A stretch of 64,000 nt of DNA, taken from Sphingomonas sp. KRR8 (GTDB lineage Bacteria > Pseudomonadota > Alphaproteobacteria > Sphingomonadales > Sphingomonadaceae). The position numbers were made by a program, and so were the translations under genes. The stretch covers positions 2,600,001 through 2,664,000 of the forward strand of contig NZ_CP097462.1 in the NCBI RefSeq assembly GCF_023559245.1. The letters run 5' to 3'. Under the pieces are notes generated by a model. It ran no database searches and was not told the origin of the DNA. It was given only the letters and a program-made list of their open reading frames with translations. Of the stretch, positions 52,627 through 62,952 are shown in pieces (the first letter of the stretch is position 1; each line of letters opens with the position of its first letter).

Positions 52627-53322
52627 ATGAGTAAGAAGACGAACAACGAAGGGCAGGCACCAAAGGCAGGCGCCTCGCAGGGCCATGCCGAGACGGCGGG
52701 CGACGCGGCGGGCCGGTACGACGCCGAACTCAGAGAATGGTCGTTTCGGGACCATTTGGGTTCGACCGTCGCCTTCGGCCGTGTCTACTCTGACCGAAAA
52801 GGTCGCTGGCCTGCCGGCTTCGCCATCTCGACGTCAGCCATAATCGACGATGGCAATCGCCAGGAAGGATCTATCGTTCGCACCCTGAACACCCGCTATC
52901 TGCTCTCAGGACCACCGGGGAATGCCGAAGCGATGCTGGCGCTTGCACAGCATCAGCTTGCGAATGCCCAGAGGCGTCGGGCGGTCGAGCAGGACGAGCG
53001 GCTCTTTGATCTGTTGCCAGCAGCATGGGGAATGGATGACGAGACCTTCGAGAAGGTCGCTGGCCTCCCGCTACGCTGGCTTTCGCAGTGGCGCGATCAC
53101 TACCGCGCACCGACGGACGATGAGCTCGCCAGCATCCAGCGCCTGATGAGCTTCCACCAGGCGATCAGGCTCGTGACTTGCGGCGAACCGAACTACGCCG
53201 AGTGGTGGCGTAGGCGGTGGGCCGAAGGCAGCTTCATTGGCGAGCGATCACCGCTGGAAGCGATCCTGTCCGATGCAGGACTGATGGACCACTTCGAACG
53301 GTACCTTCGGTCGAGGTTCTAG
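52627..53322 (+). CDS. ParS/MbcA-like (DUF2384) antitoxin-type protein without visible toxin
   Basis: A 231-residue protein. The C-terminal ~45 residues (YAEWWRRRWAEGSF, then SPLEAILSDAGL and ERYLRSR) match the toxin-binding domain of the MbcA/ParS/Xre family, preceded by an Xre-like helical part (about 130-190). The first ~95 residues (HLGSTVAFGRVYSDRKGR, STSAIIDDG) are an extra domain I do not recognise. The usual RES-type toxin gene does not follow; the next gene is convergent. The ATG at 52627 is preferred (AAGGAG six bases away) over an adjacent ATG at 52621. Its stop overlaps the S9 gene by four bases. Confidence 0.7.
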   Translation: MSKKTNNEGQAPKAGASQGHAETAGDAAGRYDAELREWSFRDHLGSTVAFGRVYSDRKGRWPAGFAISTSAIIDDGNRQEGSIVRTLNTRYLLSGPPGNAEAMLALAQHQLANAQRRRAVEQDERLFDLLPAAWGMDDETFEKVAGLPLRWLSQWRDHYRAPTDDELASIQRLMSFHQAIRLVTCGEPNYAEWWRRRWAEGSFIGERSPLEAILSDAGLMDHFERYLRSRF

Positions 53323-55748
53323 CGCCCGAGCTCTTGAGCGGGCTGTTTCGGCTTGACGTAGCGGTCGAGCCAGTCGGTCATCTGCCACAGCGTTTCTTCC
53401 GTTGACTCGAGCGCACGGTAGCCGTGCGGCTCGTTGGGAAGAACGACGTAGCGAACGGTCGCGCCATTGCCCTTGAGCGCCGCGTACATGCGCTCTGACT
53501 GGATGGGGAAGGTTCCGCTATTATCGTCTGCGCCGCCGTGGATCAGCAAAATCGGAGCCTTGATCCGGTTGGCATAAGTGAACGGGCTCATTTCAGTATA
53601 GGTCGGGGTAGCCTCCCAATAGGTCCGCTGTTCCGCCTGGAACCCAAAGGGCGTCAGCGTTCGATTGTAGGCACCAGACCTCGCGATGCCCGCGCGGAAC
53701 AAGTCCGTGTGGGCGAGAAGATTGGCGGTCATGAAGGCGCCATAGCTGTGGCCTCCGACTGCCATGCGGGCCCGGTCGCCAACGCCGAGTTTGACGACGG
53801 CATCGACCGCTGCCCGGGCGTCTTCCTGCAGTTGCTTGACGTAGGTGTCGTTCGCTTCCGCATTCCCTTCGCCGATGATTGGCATGGCCGGGTTGTCGAG
53901 AACGGCATATCCCTGTGTCAGCAAGAACAGATGACTGATGCCGCGCGGGCGGACAAAGCGATTGCCCTGATCAACGGTCTGACCCGCGATCTTGGCATCG
54001 GTAAACTCCGCCGGATAGGCCCAGAGCAAGGTAGGAAGCGGCCCATCGCGCTTGGCGTTGTACCCTGCCGGCAGGTAGAGCGAGCCCGACAGCGGCACGC
54101 CATCAGCGCGATTGTAGGTGATGGTGCGCTGGGTCACGCCAGCAAAGACCGGCGCTGGATCCCGGAAGGCGGTGATCGGCGTGACGCGGCCATCCTTCAC
54201 GCTGCGGATCATGTAATTGGGGGCCAGCTTCGCGCTTTCGCGACGCGTCAGCACCCGCTGAGCCTTATCGTCCAGCAGGGCTACAACCGTTTCGTAATAG
54301 GGCGCGGCGGCATGCCAGAGTTGCTTCTGCTCACCGCCCCGCAGAGGCATGGCGGCGAGGAAGGGGAACGCACCAGCCTTTGTCGCTCCCTCGCCAGTCA
54401 CGTAAACGCCGCCATGGTCTGGCGTGAAGCGCATCACCGGCTTGCCGGCGGCATTCTGCTCGAGCAGCGGCAGTCCCGGGTCTCCATATTGATCCTGGTA
54501 GTTACGGGTGAGGATCACCTGTGCCTGGCCGGGCCGCGAAGGCTCGACGCGAGTACGATGCTCGGTGCGCGATTTCCATTCGCGGTCGATCACGAGGGCA
54601 AAGCCATCGTCACCCCACAGCACCCTCGAGTAGCGGGCCGGCGTTTTCGCCAACTCGACCGGCGCCGCACTGAACGGGGCGGCTTGCATCATCACCTTGT
54701 CGTGAAAGGGCACCTTCACGCGCGGGTTTCCGCCGTCGAGCGCCTCGGCCCAGACGAGCGTCGCGGGTGCGTCAGACCGCCATTCTGCTTCTCGAGGTCC
54801 CTTCACCGTTGCGTCGAAATCCACCGGAAGGTCGTCGGCGAGCGGCCGATCGGCCAGCATCTTCACCGGAGCGCCCTCGATCGTGGACACCGCGATCTGG
54901 GTCGGAAAGAACCTGGCTGGCAGGAGATATGAATATGGCCGCTTAAGTCTCTCAGTAAGCAGGTATTTCCCGTCCGGTGAAACGCTGAAGTCAGTAATCA
55001 GCCCGGGTGAGCCGATCGGGCGGACGGCACCACTGAGATCGACCCGCATGAGCTGGCCCGTGAAGTAGTAGTCGAACAAGGCCTCGTCGTGCGCATCCCC
55101 GAGCAGGTCCTCATAAGTCCGCGCCGCGGAGGTCCGACCAGCGCTCTCCTGGACGATCGGGCCGGTCGGCGTAGTGCTTTCGGTGAGCCTGGGGCCTCGA
55201 CCGGCGGGCACCGAGTAAATGATCAAAGCCTTGCTGTCGGGGGTCCAGGCGAAGGGAGTACCGAACGTACCGTTCAGATGCTTCGCGACCACCCGCGCGC
55301 TGCCGTCGAGCTCTGCGATCCACAAGGACAAGCCATCAGGCTCCTGCGCGTAGAAGGCGAGCCGGCTTCCGTCGGGCGACCAGTCGGGCGAGGCGAAGCG
55401 AAGGCCAGCGGGGAGCTTCACCGTTACGGTCCTGCCGCTGGCGACGTCCTTGAAGTCAAGGGAATTGAGCCACTGGACGCGGACCTCGGCCTGCCCGTTT
55501 GTCGCCGGGTCGATCCGGTAGCCGCCAAGTCGGAGAATGGGCTTCGACATATTCGCGATCGATGGCAGGTTCTCGCGACCGGTAATCGCGAGGGTCCGGT
55601 GATCGGGACTGATCGAAGCACCCGGGGTGGGCGGCGTCTCAAGCGCCTTCGCGATCGCGTCGGGTGCGCGATGGTAAGTGTTGGGGGGCGTCTGCGCAGC
55701 GGCGCTGCTGGCTAGCAGGAGAGCAATCAAACAGGCAGCAACGCGCAT
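53319..55748 (-). CDS. Exported S9 prolyl-oligopeptidase-family peptidase (glutamyl endopeptidase-like)
   Basis: An 809-residue periplasmic serine peptidase. A signal peptide (about 1-19, ending SSAAAQ) precedes a beta-propeller (about 60-480) and an alpha/beta hydrolase domain (about 540-800). The triad is Ser668 (GGHSYGAFM), Asp741 (HGGADDNSG) and His775 (NEPHGY). The overall layout resembles plant-type glutamyl endopeptidase. The ATG at 55748 is chosen because the signal peptide begins there; upstream codons look unrelated. It is divergent from the second S9 peptidase gene. Confidence 0.9.
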   Translation of the reverse strand: MRVAACLIALLLASSAAAQTPPNTYHRAPDAIAKALETPPTPGASISPDHRTLAITGRENLPSIANMSKPILRLGGYRIDPATNGQAEVRVQWLNSLDFKDVASGRTVTVKLPAGLRFASPDWSPDGSRLAFYAQEPDGLSLWIAELDGSARVVAKHLNGTFGTPFAWTPDSKALIIYSVPAGRGPRLTESTTPTGPIVQESAGRTSAARTYEDLLGDAHDEALFDYYFTGQLMRVDLSGAVRPIGSPGLITDFSVSPDGKYLLTERLKRPYSYLLPARFFPTQIAVSTIEGAPVKMLADRPLADDLPVDFDATVKGPREAEWRSDAPATLVWAEALDGGNPRVKVPFHDKVMMQAAPFSAAPVELAKTPARYSRVLWGDDGFALVIDREWKSRTEHRTRVEPSRPGQAQVILTRNYQDQYGDPGLPLLEQNAAGKPVMRFTPDHGGVYVTGEGATKAGAFPFLAAMPLRGGEQKQLWHAAAPYYETVVALLDDKAQRVLTRRESAKLAPNYMIRSVKDGRVTPITAFRDPAPVFAGVTQRTITYNRADGVPLSGSLYLPAGYNAKRDGPLPTLLWAYPAEFTDAKIAGQTVDQGNRFVRPRGISHLFLLTQGYAVLDNPAMPIIGEGNAEANDTYVKQLQEDARAAVDAVVKLGVGDRARMAVGGHSYGAFMTANLLAHTDLFRAGIARSGAYNRTLTPFGFQAEQRTYWEATPTYTEMSPFTYANRIKAPILLIHGGADDNSGTFPIQSERMYAALKGNGATVRYVVLPNEPHGYRALESTEETLWQMTDWLDRYVKPKQPAQELGR

Positions 55749-56046
55749 TCGTGACCTCTTGTGTTGAATTCGAGATTGTCGGGGAATGGAGAGTGTCTGG
55801 CATGGGGAAACGATCGAGGCCAGACCATTGTGGGTGACCACGTCATCGTTCGACCCGTCATGAGTTCGCTTAGTGAGGTTGTTCGGCTTAAGATCGTGAC
55901 TGTTGCGGCTTGGTAAGCCTTGGATAGTCACCCACTGCACTCACCCCTCATTCGCCAGACGAGCAGTAGACCAGCGCAATGCTCCGCGTACCATTGTTGG
56001 CATGTGCGTAGATTGATGTACTCTTCCCCCTTCAACCGGGGGCGTA

Positions 56047-57993
56047 ATGACGATGCGGATGCTGATCACTGTAGCTGCCTTGCTTTCCACTGCAGCTCCG
56101 GCGGCCATTCCAACGCCGGTCCGGCCAGTGACAGATCCACGCAGCATCAGCTCGCCTGTTGACCCGCTGGCAGCGCCCGTACCCATCAGTGACCTGGTTT
56201 TCTCCCGTGGCGCGCTCGACGCGGCCTGGAGCGCGGACGGGCGACAGCTGTTCGTGTCGACGAACCTGACCGGCCGTTACAATATCTGGAGAATGGACGC
56301 GGCGGGCAGCTGGCCGGTGCAGCTGACGCAGGCGGACGACAATCAAAGCGGCTTCGCGGTCGCGCCGGATGGTCGAACCCTCTACTTCACCCAGGACAAG
56401 GGCGGAAACGAGCAGTACGACATCTACGCGGTTCCGACGGCCGGCGGAGCCACGCGCAACCTCACGAATACGCCCGAAGTCCGCGAGGAGGGCATGTTGC
56501 TGTCGCCAGACGGCCGAAGCATGGCGCTCTCGACCAAGCGCAGTGGCCAGGGGCAGGTCGACCTCGCGGTCATGGACCTCTCAAGTGGGCAGGTGCGGGC
56601 GCTGACCCACGAAGCCGACCCGCAATGGGGATGGAGTGCGGTCGAGTGGATTGACGGTGGGCGATCGCTGATTGCCAATCGAAGTTTCGTCGGCGGCGAC
56701 GCTGGAGAGGTTTGGCGGGTCGACGCTGCAAGCGGTCAGGCCGTGAAGCTCCTGGGGAAGCCCGGCATCATCTACACGGCAAGCGGCGCGACGGCTGACG
56801 GGAGTGCCATCGCGGTCACCACCAACGAGGTTACACACCAGCAGCATGCGGCAGTCTTCGTGCCGGCCACTCGCGCGCTGCGCACGCTTCGTCCGACCCC
56901 TTGGGAGCAGTCCAGCGGCGCCGTCAGCCCAGACGGCCGCTCCTTCGTGGTGCAGACCAGCGAGGACGGTCGCCAGTCGCTGTCGCTTGTCGATCTCCAG
57001 AGTCTGGCGGAGCAGCCGCTGACGATGCCGCCTGGAGTCAATGGCACCATTGGTTCGAAGCCATTTACCCACGATGGGCGGCAATTGCTGGTCCTCCATT
57101 CGGGCGCGGATACGCCGAGCGAGCTGCAGGCGTTCGATCTTGCGAGCGAGGAGCTGCGTCCGCTTACTCACTTTGCCATGGCGAGCCTCGCGCCAGAGCA
57201 TCTGCCCAAGTCGCGCATTGTCACCTTCCGGAGCTATGACGGGACACTGGTCAGCGCGGTCGTGACCATGCCGTTCAATCTCAGTCGTGATGGTCACAAC
57301 CCTGCCGTGGTGATGCCGCATGGCGGGCCGACGGGACAAACCAACGACGGCTTCAGCCGCTACGCGACCGCGCTCGCCAGTCGTGGATATGTGGTGATCC
57401 AGCCCAATCCGCGCGGTTCGACCGGCTATGGCCTCGCCTTTCAGAAGGCCAATTTCCAGGATCTCGGTGGCGGCGACCTCAAGGACGAGCTCGCGGCCAA
57501 GCGCTTCCTGGTCGACAGCGGCTATGTCGATCCCCGCCGCGTCGGCATTGCCGGCGGCTCTTACGGCGGGTTCATGACCTTAATGGCGATCGGCAAGGCA
57601 CCAGACGAGTTTGCCGCCGCCGTGGACCTGTTCGGGATTATCGACTGGCGGACCATGTGGCAGCATGAAGATGCGCTGCTGCAAGCGTACCAGAAAACGT
57701 TGCTGGGTACCCCGGAGCAGTTCCCGAAGGTCTATGATGCAACCTCGCCGCTGACCTACATCAAAGCGGTGAAAGCGCCTTTGCTCGTCCAGCAGGGCGA
57801 GAACGACATCCGAGTGCCGGCCGGCCAGGCTCGGCAGGTCGTTGAGACCCTGAAGGCGCGAGGTAATGTCGTAGAAGCAGTCTACTATCCGGACGAAGGG
57901 CACGGCTTCTACAAGCGCGAGCACCAGCAGGACTCGTTGCAGCGGATGGTCGACTGGTTCGACAAGTATCTGAAGGCACCGCCCAAGCCTTAG
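56047..57993 (+). CDS. Exported S9 peptidase, prolyl-oligopeptidase/DPP-type
   Basis: A 648-residue serine peptidase. An N-terminal signal (MTMRMLITVAALLSTAAPAA) is followed by a propeller domain of PD40-like repeats (about 45-370) and a catalytic domain (about 390-645) with Ser505 (GGSYGGFMT), Asp587 (GENDIRV) and His619 (DEGHGF). The family removes dipeptides or cleaves short peptides. The divergent S9 gene and the M42 gene make this a small peptide-degrading neighbourhood. Confidence 0.92.
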   Translation: MTMRMLITVAALLSTAAPAAIPTPVRPVTDPRSISSPVDPLAAPVPISDLVFSRGALDAAWSADGRQLFVSTNLTGRYNIWRMDAAGSWPVQLTQADDNQSGFAVAPDGRTLYFTQDKGGNEQYDIYAVPTAGGATRNLTNTPEVREEGMLLSPDGRSMALSTKRSGQGQVDLAVMDLSSGQVRALTHEADPQWGWSAVEWIDGGRSLIANRSFVGGDAGEVWRVDAASGQAVKLLGKPGIIYTASGATADGSAIAVTTNEVTHQQHAAVFVPATRALRTLRPTPWEQSSGAVSPDGRSFVVQTSEDGRQSLSLVDLQSLAEQPLTMPPGVNGTIGSKPFTHDGRQLLVLHSGADTPSELQAFDLASEELRPLTHFAMASLAPEHLPKSRIVTFRSYDGTLVSAVVTMPFNLSRDGHNPAVVMPHGGPTGQTNDGFSRYATALASRGYVVIQPNPRGSTGYGLAFQKANFQDLGGGDLKDELAAKRFLVDSGYVDPRRVGIAGGSYGGFMTLMAIGKAPDEFAAAVDLFGIIDWRTMWQHEDALLQAYQKTLLGTPEQFPKVYDATSPLTYIKAVKAPLLVQQGENDIRVPAGQARQVVETLKARGNVVEAVYYPDEGHGFYKREHQQDSLQRMVDWFDKYLKAPPKP

Positions 57994-58312
57994 CGTTGAT
58001 GGTGACGACCATCGCAGCCGCCGGGCGCAAACAACGGTGTCTACTGCGTTGTCGCGTTTGGCTCACCCTGATGGGCGCATAAGACCTGATCGCCCCAGCG
58101 CCGCTCGTGACGCTATCTGCCCCGTGGGCGCGGCATCTTTGTCTCGAGACGCGAGCGGCCTTAGAGGAACATAAGCCTCCCCAGAGCTCAACCGTGCTTC
58201 GTCTTGGGCGAAGCCGTTTCAGGCTGAGTGAGCTTGACGCGGACGACTGATTGGCGTGCCTCGTGCAGGTGGTTGGAAATGTCCTCACCGTCGCAGCAAG
58301 GCAGGTGCGCGC
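57994..58312. other. 319-base gap between convergent genes
   Basis: No terminator hairpin, repeat or gene is convincing in this stretch between the S9 and MFS genes. Confidence 0.4.
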
Positions 58313-59659
58313 TCACGCCAACTGGTTGCCGGCTTCCCGTTTGGCCCAGTCGCGATTGATGAAGAGCGCTCCGAGCGTGCAGAGGACACCAGAGAGCAAG
58401 TACAGGCCAACCGACCACAGACCCACGTTGGCGGCAAGCCAGAGCGCAACGAGCGGCGCGAAGCCCGCACCGATGAACCAGGCGGAGTTGGAGACGATCG
58501 CGGCGCCGGTGTAGCGATAATGTTGGCGGAACCTGCCGTTCACCACACCTGATGATTGCCCGAAAGCCAGTCCAAGCAGGATGAAGCCGCCGAACATGTA
58601 GATGGCTTCGCCGAGCTGGCCAGCACCAAGAAGTTGCGGCGCGAAGCCGCTGTAGGCCCCAATCAACGCGGCCGACACGCCGAGTACCGCGCGCCGGCCA
58701 ACACGGTCGGCCAGAAGTCCGGACACCAGTACCGACAAGGTGCAGATGAGGGCGCCCGTACCCTCGATGATCAGGAAGCGCACTGGCTCAACGTTGGTGA
58801 AGAGCTGGTTGTACGACAAGGGAAAGACCGCAACGAGGTGGAACAGCGCGAAGCTCGCGAGCGGGGCAAAAGCGCCTAGCAGGATCGTCCGCCACTCGGT
58901 GAAGAGCGTCTCAAAAGGAGGGGAGGGCTGAAGCTCACGATTCTCGAACAGTCGCTTGAATTCGGGCGTGGCCACCAGCCGCAGCCGCGCAAACAGCGCC
59001 ACGATGTTGAGTGCCAGAGCAACGAAGAAGGGATAACGCCACCCCCAGCTCAGGAAATCTGCAGGCTGCAGTAGCGCAAGGAAGTAAGCGAACAATGCGC
59101 AGGCAAGCGCCAACCCCAGCGGTGCGCCGAGCTGCGGGATCATGGAATACCAACCGCGTCGTTCCCGTGGCGCATTAAGGGCCAGGAGCGAAGGAAGCCC
59201 GTCCCAGGCGCCGCCCAGCGCAACACCTTGAAGCAAACGGAACAGCCCAAGCAGAAATGCGCTGGCATGCCCCACGGTTTCAAACCCGGGCAGCAGGGCG
59301 ATGGCCATGGTTGAGCCGCCCAGCAGGAATAATGCGATCGTGAGTTTCACGCCGCGACCGTGGTGCCGGTCGATGTAGGTGAAAAGAAAGGTCCCGAGCG
59401 GACGGCCGAAAAAGGCCAGCGAGAAAAAGGCGAAGCTGAGCAGAGTGCCGGTCAGTGGGTCGACGTACGGGAAGACATAGGAGGGGAACACCAGCACCGA
59501 GGCAATGGCGTAGACAAAGAAGTCGAAGAATTCCGTCGTGCGGCCAATGATGACGCCGATCGCGATATCGCCCGGCCGAACGTCACCGTGGCTCGCATTG
59601 ACCAGCTGTGCATCCCTTTCGAGCGGGGTTGAGCTGGCACCGGTGACGGGCGGGGTCAT
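58313..59659 (-). CDS. MFS transporter, metabolite:proton symporter-like
   Basis: A 448-residue, twelve-helix transporter with the MHS-type loop 2-3 (TYIDRHHGRGVKL), a central loop near 230-245 and a second copy LLADRVGRRAVLG, typical of metabolite-H+ symporters of the sugar-porter superfamily. The ATG at 59659 adjoins a GTG three bases upstream; no strong ribosome site precedes it. It is divergent from cyoA, an arrangement I recall from sphingomonads. The substrate is unknown. Confidence 0.88.
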   Translation of the reverse strand: MTPPVTGASSTPLERDAQLVNASHGDVRPGDIAIGVIIGRTTEFFDFFVYAIASVLVFPSYVFPYVDPLTGTLLSFAFFSLAFFGRPLGTFLFTYIDRHHGRGVKLTIALFLLGGSTMAIALLPGFETVGHASAFLLGLFRLLQGVALGGAWDGLPSLLALNAPRERRGWYSMIPQLGAPLGLALACALFAYFLALLQPADFLSWGWRYPFFVALALNIVALFARLRLVATPEFKRLFENRELQPSPPFETLFTEWRTILLGAFAPLASFALFHLVAVFPLSYNQLFTNVEPVRFLIIEGTGALICTLSVLVSGLLADRVGRRAVLGVSAALIGAYSGFAPQLLGAGQLGEAIYMFGGFILLGLAFGQSSGVVNGRFRQHYRYTGAAIVSNSAWFIGAGFAPLVALWLAANVGLWSVGLYLLSGVLCTLGALFINRDWAKREAGNQLA

Positions 59660-59759
59660 CACTGAGATATTCTCCGATATTCTGCGGCAACGCCAGCGTA
59701 CGAGTCGCGCGCGCAGCGTTCATCAGTACCGTCTTTCGCGGAATTTAGGCTGGAGGGGG

Positions 59760-59778
59760 ATTGGACATTTTGTCCAAT
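59760..59778 (+). promoter_or_regulatory. Perfect palindrome upstream of cyoA
   Basis: ATTGGACA and TGTCCAAT form eight-base arms around TTT. It lies about 100 bases from the MFS start and 35 bases before the favoured cyoA start, and overlaps an alternative cyoA ATG at 59777. A dimeric repressor site serving both divergent genes is likely; the regulator is not identified. Confidence 0.5.
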
Positions 59779-59812
59779 GTCAGCCGAGGCTCGCGATCAC
59801 TATCTCGCACCC

Positions 59813-60934
59813 ATGCTGCAGCTCAAAGCCCCGCCATCAATCAAGGCATTCGCGTTGGGGAGTTCGGCCCTGTTGCTCGCCGGTTGCGAACGGGCGGTGC
59901 TTAATCCCGCCGGTGACATCGCGCGGCAGCAGCGCGATTTGATCTACATATCGACCGCTTTGATGCTCCTGATCATTGTGCCGGTGATGGTGCTCATCGT
60001 CGTGTTTGCCTGGCGCTACAGGCAAGGCAAGGGCGGCACCTACGATCCGAACTTCGATCATTCGACCACGCTCGAGCTTGCCATCTGGTCGGCGCCGCTG
60101 CTGATCATCATCGCGCTGGGCGCGCTGACATGGTCGAGCACGCACCTGCTTGATCCCTTTCGGCCGATCGATCGCCAATCCACGGCAGTCGGCGGCAAGG
60201 CCGAGCGGGTGCAACCGCTACGCGTCCAGGTGATCAGCCTCGACTGGAAGTGGCTGTTCATCTACCCCGATCAGGGGATCGCCACCGTCAACGACCTTGT
60301 CGTACCGGTCGGGCGACCGGTCCGGTTCGACATCACTTCGTCGAACATGATGAACACCTTCTATGCTCCGACAATGGCCGGCATGATCTATGCGATGCCC
60401 GGCATGCAGAGCACCCTTCATGCGGTGCTCGACAGGCCGGTCGATGATGTCGGGTATTCGGGCAACTATAGTGGCGCGGGCTTCAGCCACATGCGGTTTC
60501 GCCTGCGCGGAGTTCCCGCCGATCAGTTCAACAGCTGGGTCGGAGCCGCCAAGGCAAGCGGCAGATCGCTCGATGCCGCGACCTACCTCCAGCTCGCCAA
60601 GCCGAGCGAGAAGGTGCCGCCAATGGCATTCGCCAGGGTTGGTCCCGACCTTTACCGCCGTATCCTTGAGCGCTGTGTCGCGCCCGGTCAGCCCTGCATG
60701 AGCGACGTCATGGCCCATGATCGGCGAGCTGGGGGTGATCCGCATGCCGTAAGGCCGGGCGCAGGCATGCCCGCGAGCCACCAGTCGGCGCCGCTGGGCG
60801 GCAAGCCGGAGGGCGCCGTCTTCAGGTCGCCAGCCGAGAAGGGCTCGAGCCCACATCTCACCAAGCCTGCCGACCCGAATGCTGCCCCTGGGATCACCAA
60901 GCCCGGTGATCCCGCCAATCGCAACATGAGCTGA
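59813..60934 (+). CDS. cyoA: Cytochrome bo3-type quinol oxidase subunit II
   Basis: Subunit II of the terminal quinol oxidase. The chosen start gives a lipoprotein signal (LGSSALLLAGC), then two membrane helices (about 45-67 and 82-106) and the periplasmic cupredoxin-like domain (from about 130, with FDITSSNMMNTFYAPTMAGM). CuA ligands are absent, as expected for a quinol enzyme. An ATG at 59777 would add 12 residues; neither start has a strong ribosome site. The C-terminal tail is long and Lys/Pro-rich. First gene of cyoABCD. Confidence 0.88.
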   Translation: MLQLKAPPSIKAFALGSSALLLAGCERAVLNPAGDIARQQRDLIYISTALMLLIIVPVMVLIVVFAWRYRQGKGGTYDPNFDHSTTLELAIWSAPLLIIIALGALTWSSTHLLDPFRPIDRQSTAVGGKAERVQPLRVQVISLDWKWLFIYPDQGIATVNDLVVPVGRPVRFDITSSNMMNTFYAPTMAGMIYAMPGMQSTLHAVLDRPVDDVGYSGNYSGAGFSHMRFRLRGVPADQFNSWVGAAKASGRSLDAATYLQLAKPSEKVPPMAFARVGPDLYRRILERCVAPGQPCMSDVMAHDRRAGGDPHAVRPGAGMPASHQSAPLGGKPEGAVFRSPAEKGSSPHLTKPADPNAAPGITKPGDPANRNMS

Positions 60935-60955
60935 GCGCAAAACACAGTGATCAAC

Positions 60956-62947
60956 ATGAAGACCATCTTCGGCCGGCTCACCCTCGAGAGCTTCCCGTTC
61001 CACGAGCCGATCCTGCTCATCACCTTTGCGGTTGTCGCGCTGGGCGGTCTTGCCGTTCTCGGTCTCATCACCCGTTACAAGCTATGGGGTTACCTGTGGC
61101 GCGAGTGGTTCACCACGGTGGACCACAAGAAGATCGGGATCATGTACATCATCCTTGGCGTCGTCATGCTGCTCCGCGGCTTCTCCGACGCGATCATGAT
61201 GCGCATCCAGCAGGCCATCGCGTTCGGTCCGAACGAGGGCTATCTGCCCCCACACCACTATGATCAGGTCTTCACCGCGCACGGGACGATCATGATCTTC
61301 TTCGTCGCCATTCCGCTGGTGTCGGGTGTGATCAATTTCGTGATGCCGCTTCAGATCGGCGCTCGAGACGTTGCGTTTCCCTACCTCAATTCTCTGAGCT
61401 TCTGGCTAACGGCGGCTGGCGCAGGGCTGGTGATGGTTTCCTTGTTCGTTGGCGAGTTCTCGACTGCGGGCTGGCTGAACTATGTGCCGGTCGCCAACAT
61501 TCAGAACTCACCCGGGGTGGGACCCGACTATTATCTCTGGGCGCTGCAGATCGCCGGTGTGGGCACGACCTTGAGCGCCATCAACATGGTGACGACCGTC
61601 ATCAAGATGCGCGCGCCCGGCATGACCATGATGAAGATGCCGGTCTTCACCTGGACGGCTTTTTGCAGCCAGGTGCTGGCCGTCGCCATCTTCCCGGCGC
61701 TGACCGGCGCTTTCGCGCTCCTCATGCTTGACCGCTATGTCGGCACCAACTTCTTCACCAACGACCTTGGCGGCAATGCCATGATGTACTGGAACCTGGT
61801 GTGGATCTGGGGTCACCCGGAGGTCTACGTGCTCGTTCTGCCGGTGTTCGGCATTTATTCGGAGATCACCTCCACCTTCACGGGCAAGCGGCTCTTCGGC
61901 TACTCATCGATGGTCTACGCCACGGTGTGCATCACCATCCTGAGCTACCTCGTCTGGCTCCACCACTTCTTCACCATGGGGTCGGGGGCAAGCGTCAACA
62001 GCTTCTTCGGCATCGCCACGATGGTCATTGCCATTCCCACCGGGGCCAAGATCTTCAATTGGCTTTTCACCATGTATCGCGGTTCGATCAGGTTCGAGCT
62101 GCCGATGATGTGGGTAGTCGCCTTCATGCTGACCTTCGTGGTTGGCGGAATGACCGGCGTCCTGCTTGCAGTCCCGCCGGCAGACTTCGTCCTCCACAAC
62201 AGTCTCTTCCTGGTCGCCCACTTCCACAACGTGATCATCGGAGGCGTGGTGTTCGGCCTGTTCGGCGGCATCGAATACTGGTTCCCCAAGGCCTTCGGCT
62301 ACAAGCTCGATCACTTCTGGGGCAAGGTGCACTTCTGGGGATGGGTGATCGGCTACTGGGTCGCCTGGACTCCGATCTACATCGTCGGACTGATGGGCAC
62401 GACGCGACGCGTGAACCATTTCGATGATCCGACGCTGCAGCCATACTTCGTGATCGCAGCGATTGGCGCAGGGATCATCCTGATAGGGATCGCCGGGTTC
62501 GTGATCGGCATGGTCGTCAGCTATCTCAAGCGGGACCAGTTGCGGGTCGGCAATGACCCTTGGGACGGCCGCACGCTCGAGTGGTCGACCAGCTCGCCGC
62601 CGCCAGCCTACAATTTCGCCTTCACGCCGGTGGTCCACGATCTCGACGCCTGGTACGATATGAAGAGCCGGGGCTATGCCCATCCGACGGATCACTTCCG
62701 GCCGATCCATATGCCTCGCAATACCGGCACGGCGATCATCCAGGCTGGTCTCGCTGCCGTGCTCGGCTTCGCCATGATCTGGTACATCTGGTGGCTCGCA
62801 ATCGCCGCTTTCGCCGGCCTGATTGCCGTCACCATCTGGCACAGCTTCGACTACAATCGTGATTATGACATCCCTGCCGCCGAGGTGGCGACGACCGAGC
62901 GTGAGAAGCTGGGCTTCCTCACTCCGGCAGTGCCGGTGGGAGCCTGA
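60956..62947 (+). CDS. cyoB: Cytochrome bo3-type quinol oxidase subunit I
   Basis: The catalytic core, 663 residues with about 15 membrane helices. Haem and copper ligands are recognisable in the segments HGTIMIFF (low-spin haem His), [13 protein letters not shown] (CuB His and cross-linked Tyr), [11 protein letters not shown] (CuB His pair) and VAHFHNVI (haem His). It reduces oxygen to water while pumping protons. The ATG at 60956 is chosen over a GTG at 60947. The gene follows cyoA by 21 bases. Confidence 0.93.
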   Translation: MKTIFGRLTLESFPFHEPILLITFAVVALGGLAVLGLITRYKLWGYLWREWFTTVDHKKIGIMYIILGVVMLLRGFSDAIMMRIQQAIAFGPNEGYLPPHHYDQVFTAHGTIMIFFVAIPLVSGVINFVMPLQIGARDVAFPYLNSLSFWLTAAGAGLVMVSLFVGEFSTAGWLNYVPVANIQNSPGVGPDYYLWALQIAGVGTTLSAINMVTTVIKMRAPGMTMMKMPVFTWTAFCSQVLAVAIFPALTGAFALLMLDRYVGTNFFTNDLGGNAMMYWNLVWIWGHPEVYVLVLPVFGIYSEITSTFTGKRLFGYSSMVYATVCITILSYLVWLHHFFTMGSGASVNSFFGIATMVIAIPTGAKIFNWLFTMYRGSIRFELPMMWVVAFMLTFVVGGMTGVLLAVPPADFVLHNSLFLVAHFHNVIIGGVVFGLFGGIEYWFPKAFGYKLDHFWGKVHFWGWVIGYWVAWTPIYIVGLMGTTRRVNHFDDPTLQPYFVIAAIGAGIILIGIAGFVIGMVVSYLKRDQLRVGNDPWDGRTLEWSTSSPPPAYNFAFTPVVHDLDAWYDMKSRGYAHPTDHFRPIHMPRNTGTAIIQAGLAAVLGFAMIWYIWWLAIAAFAGLIAVTIWHSFDYNRDYDIPAAEVATTEREKLGFLTPAVPVGA

Positions 62948-62952
62948 CAGAC

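Noticed and set aside
53538..54932. Frame of about 464 codons opposite the S9 peptidase gene
   Set aside because: Antisense to a gene with an intact triad and signal peptide; no domain of its own.
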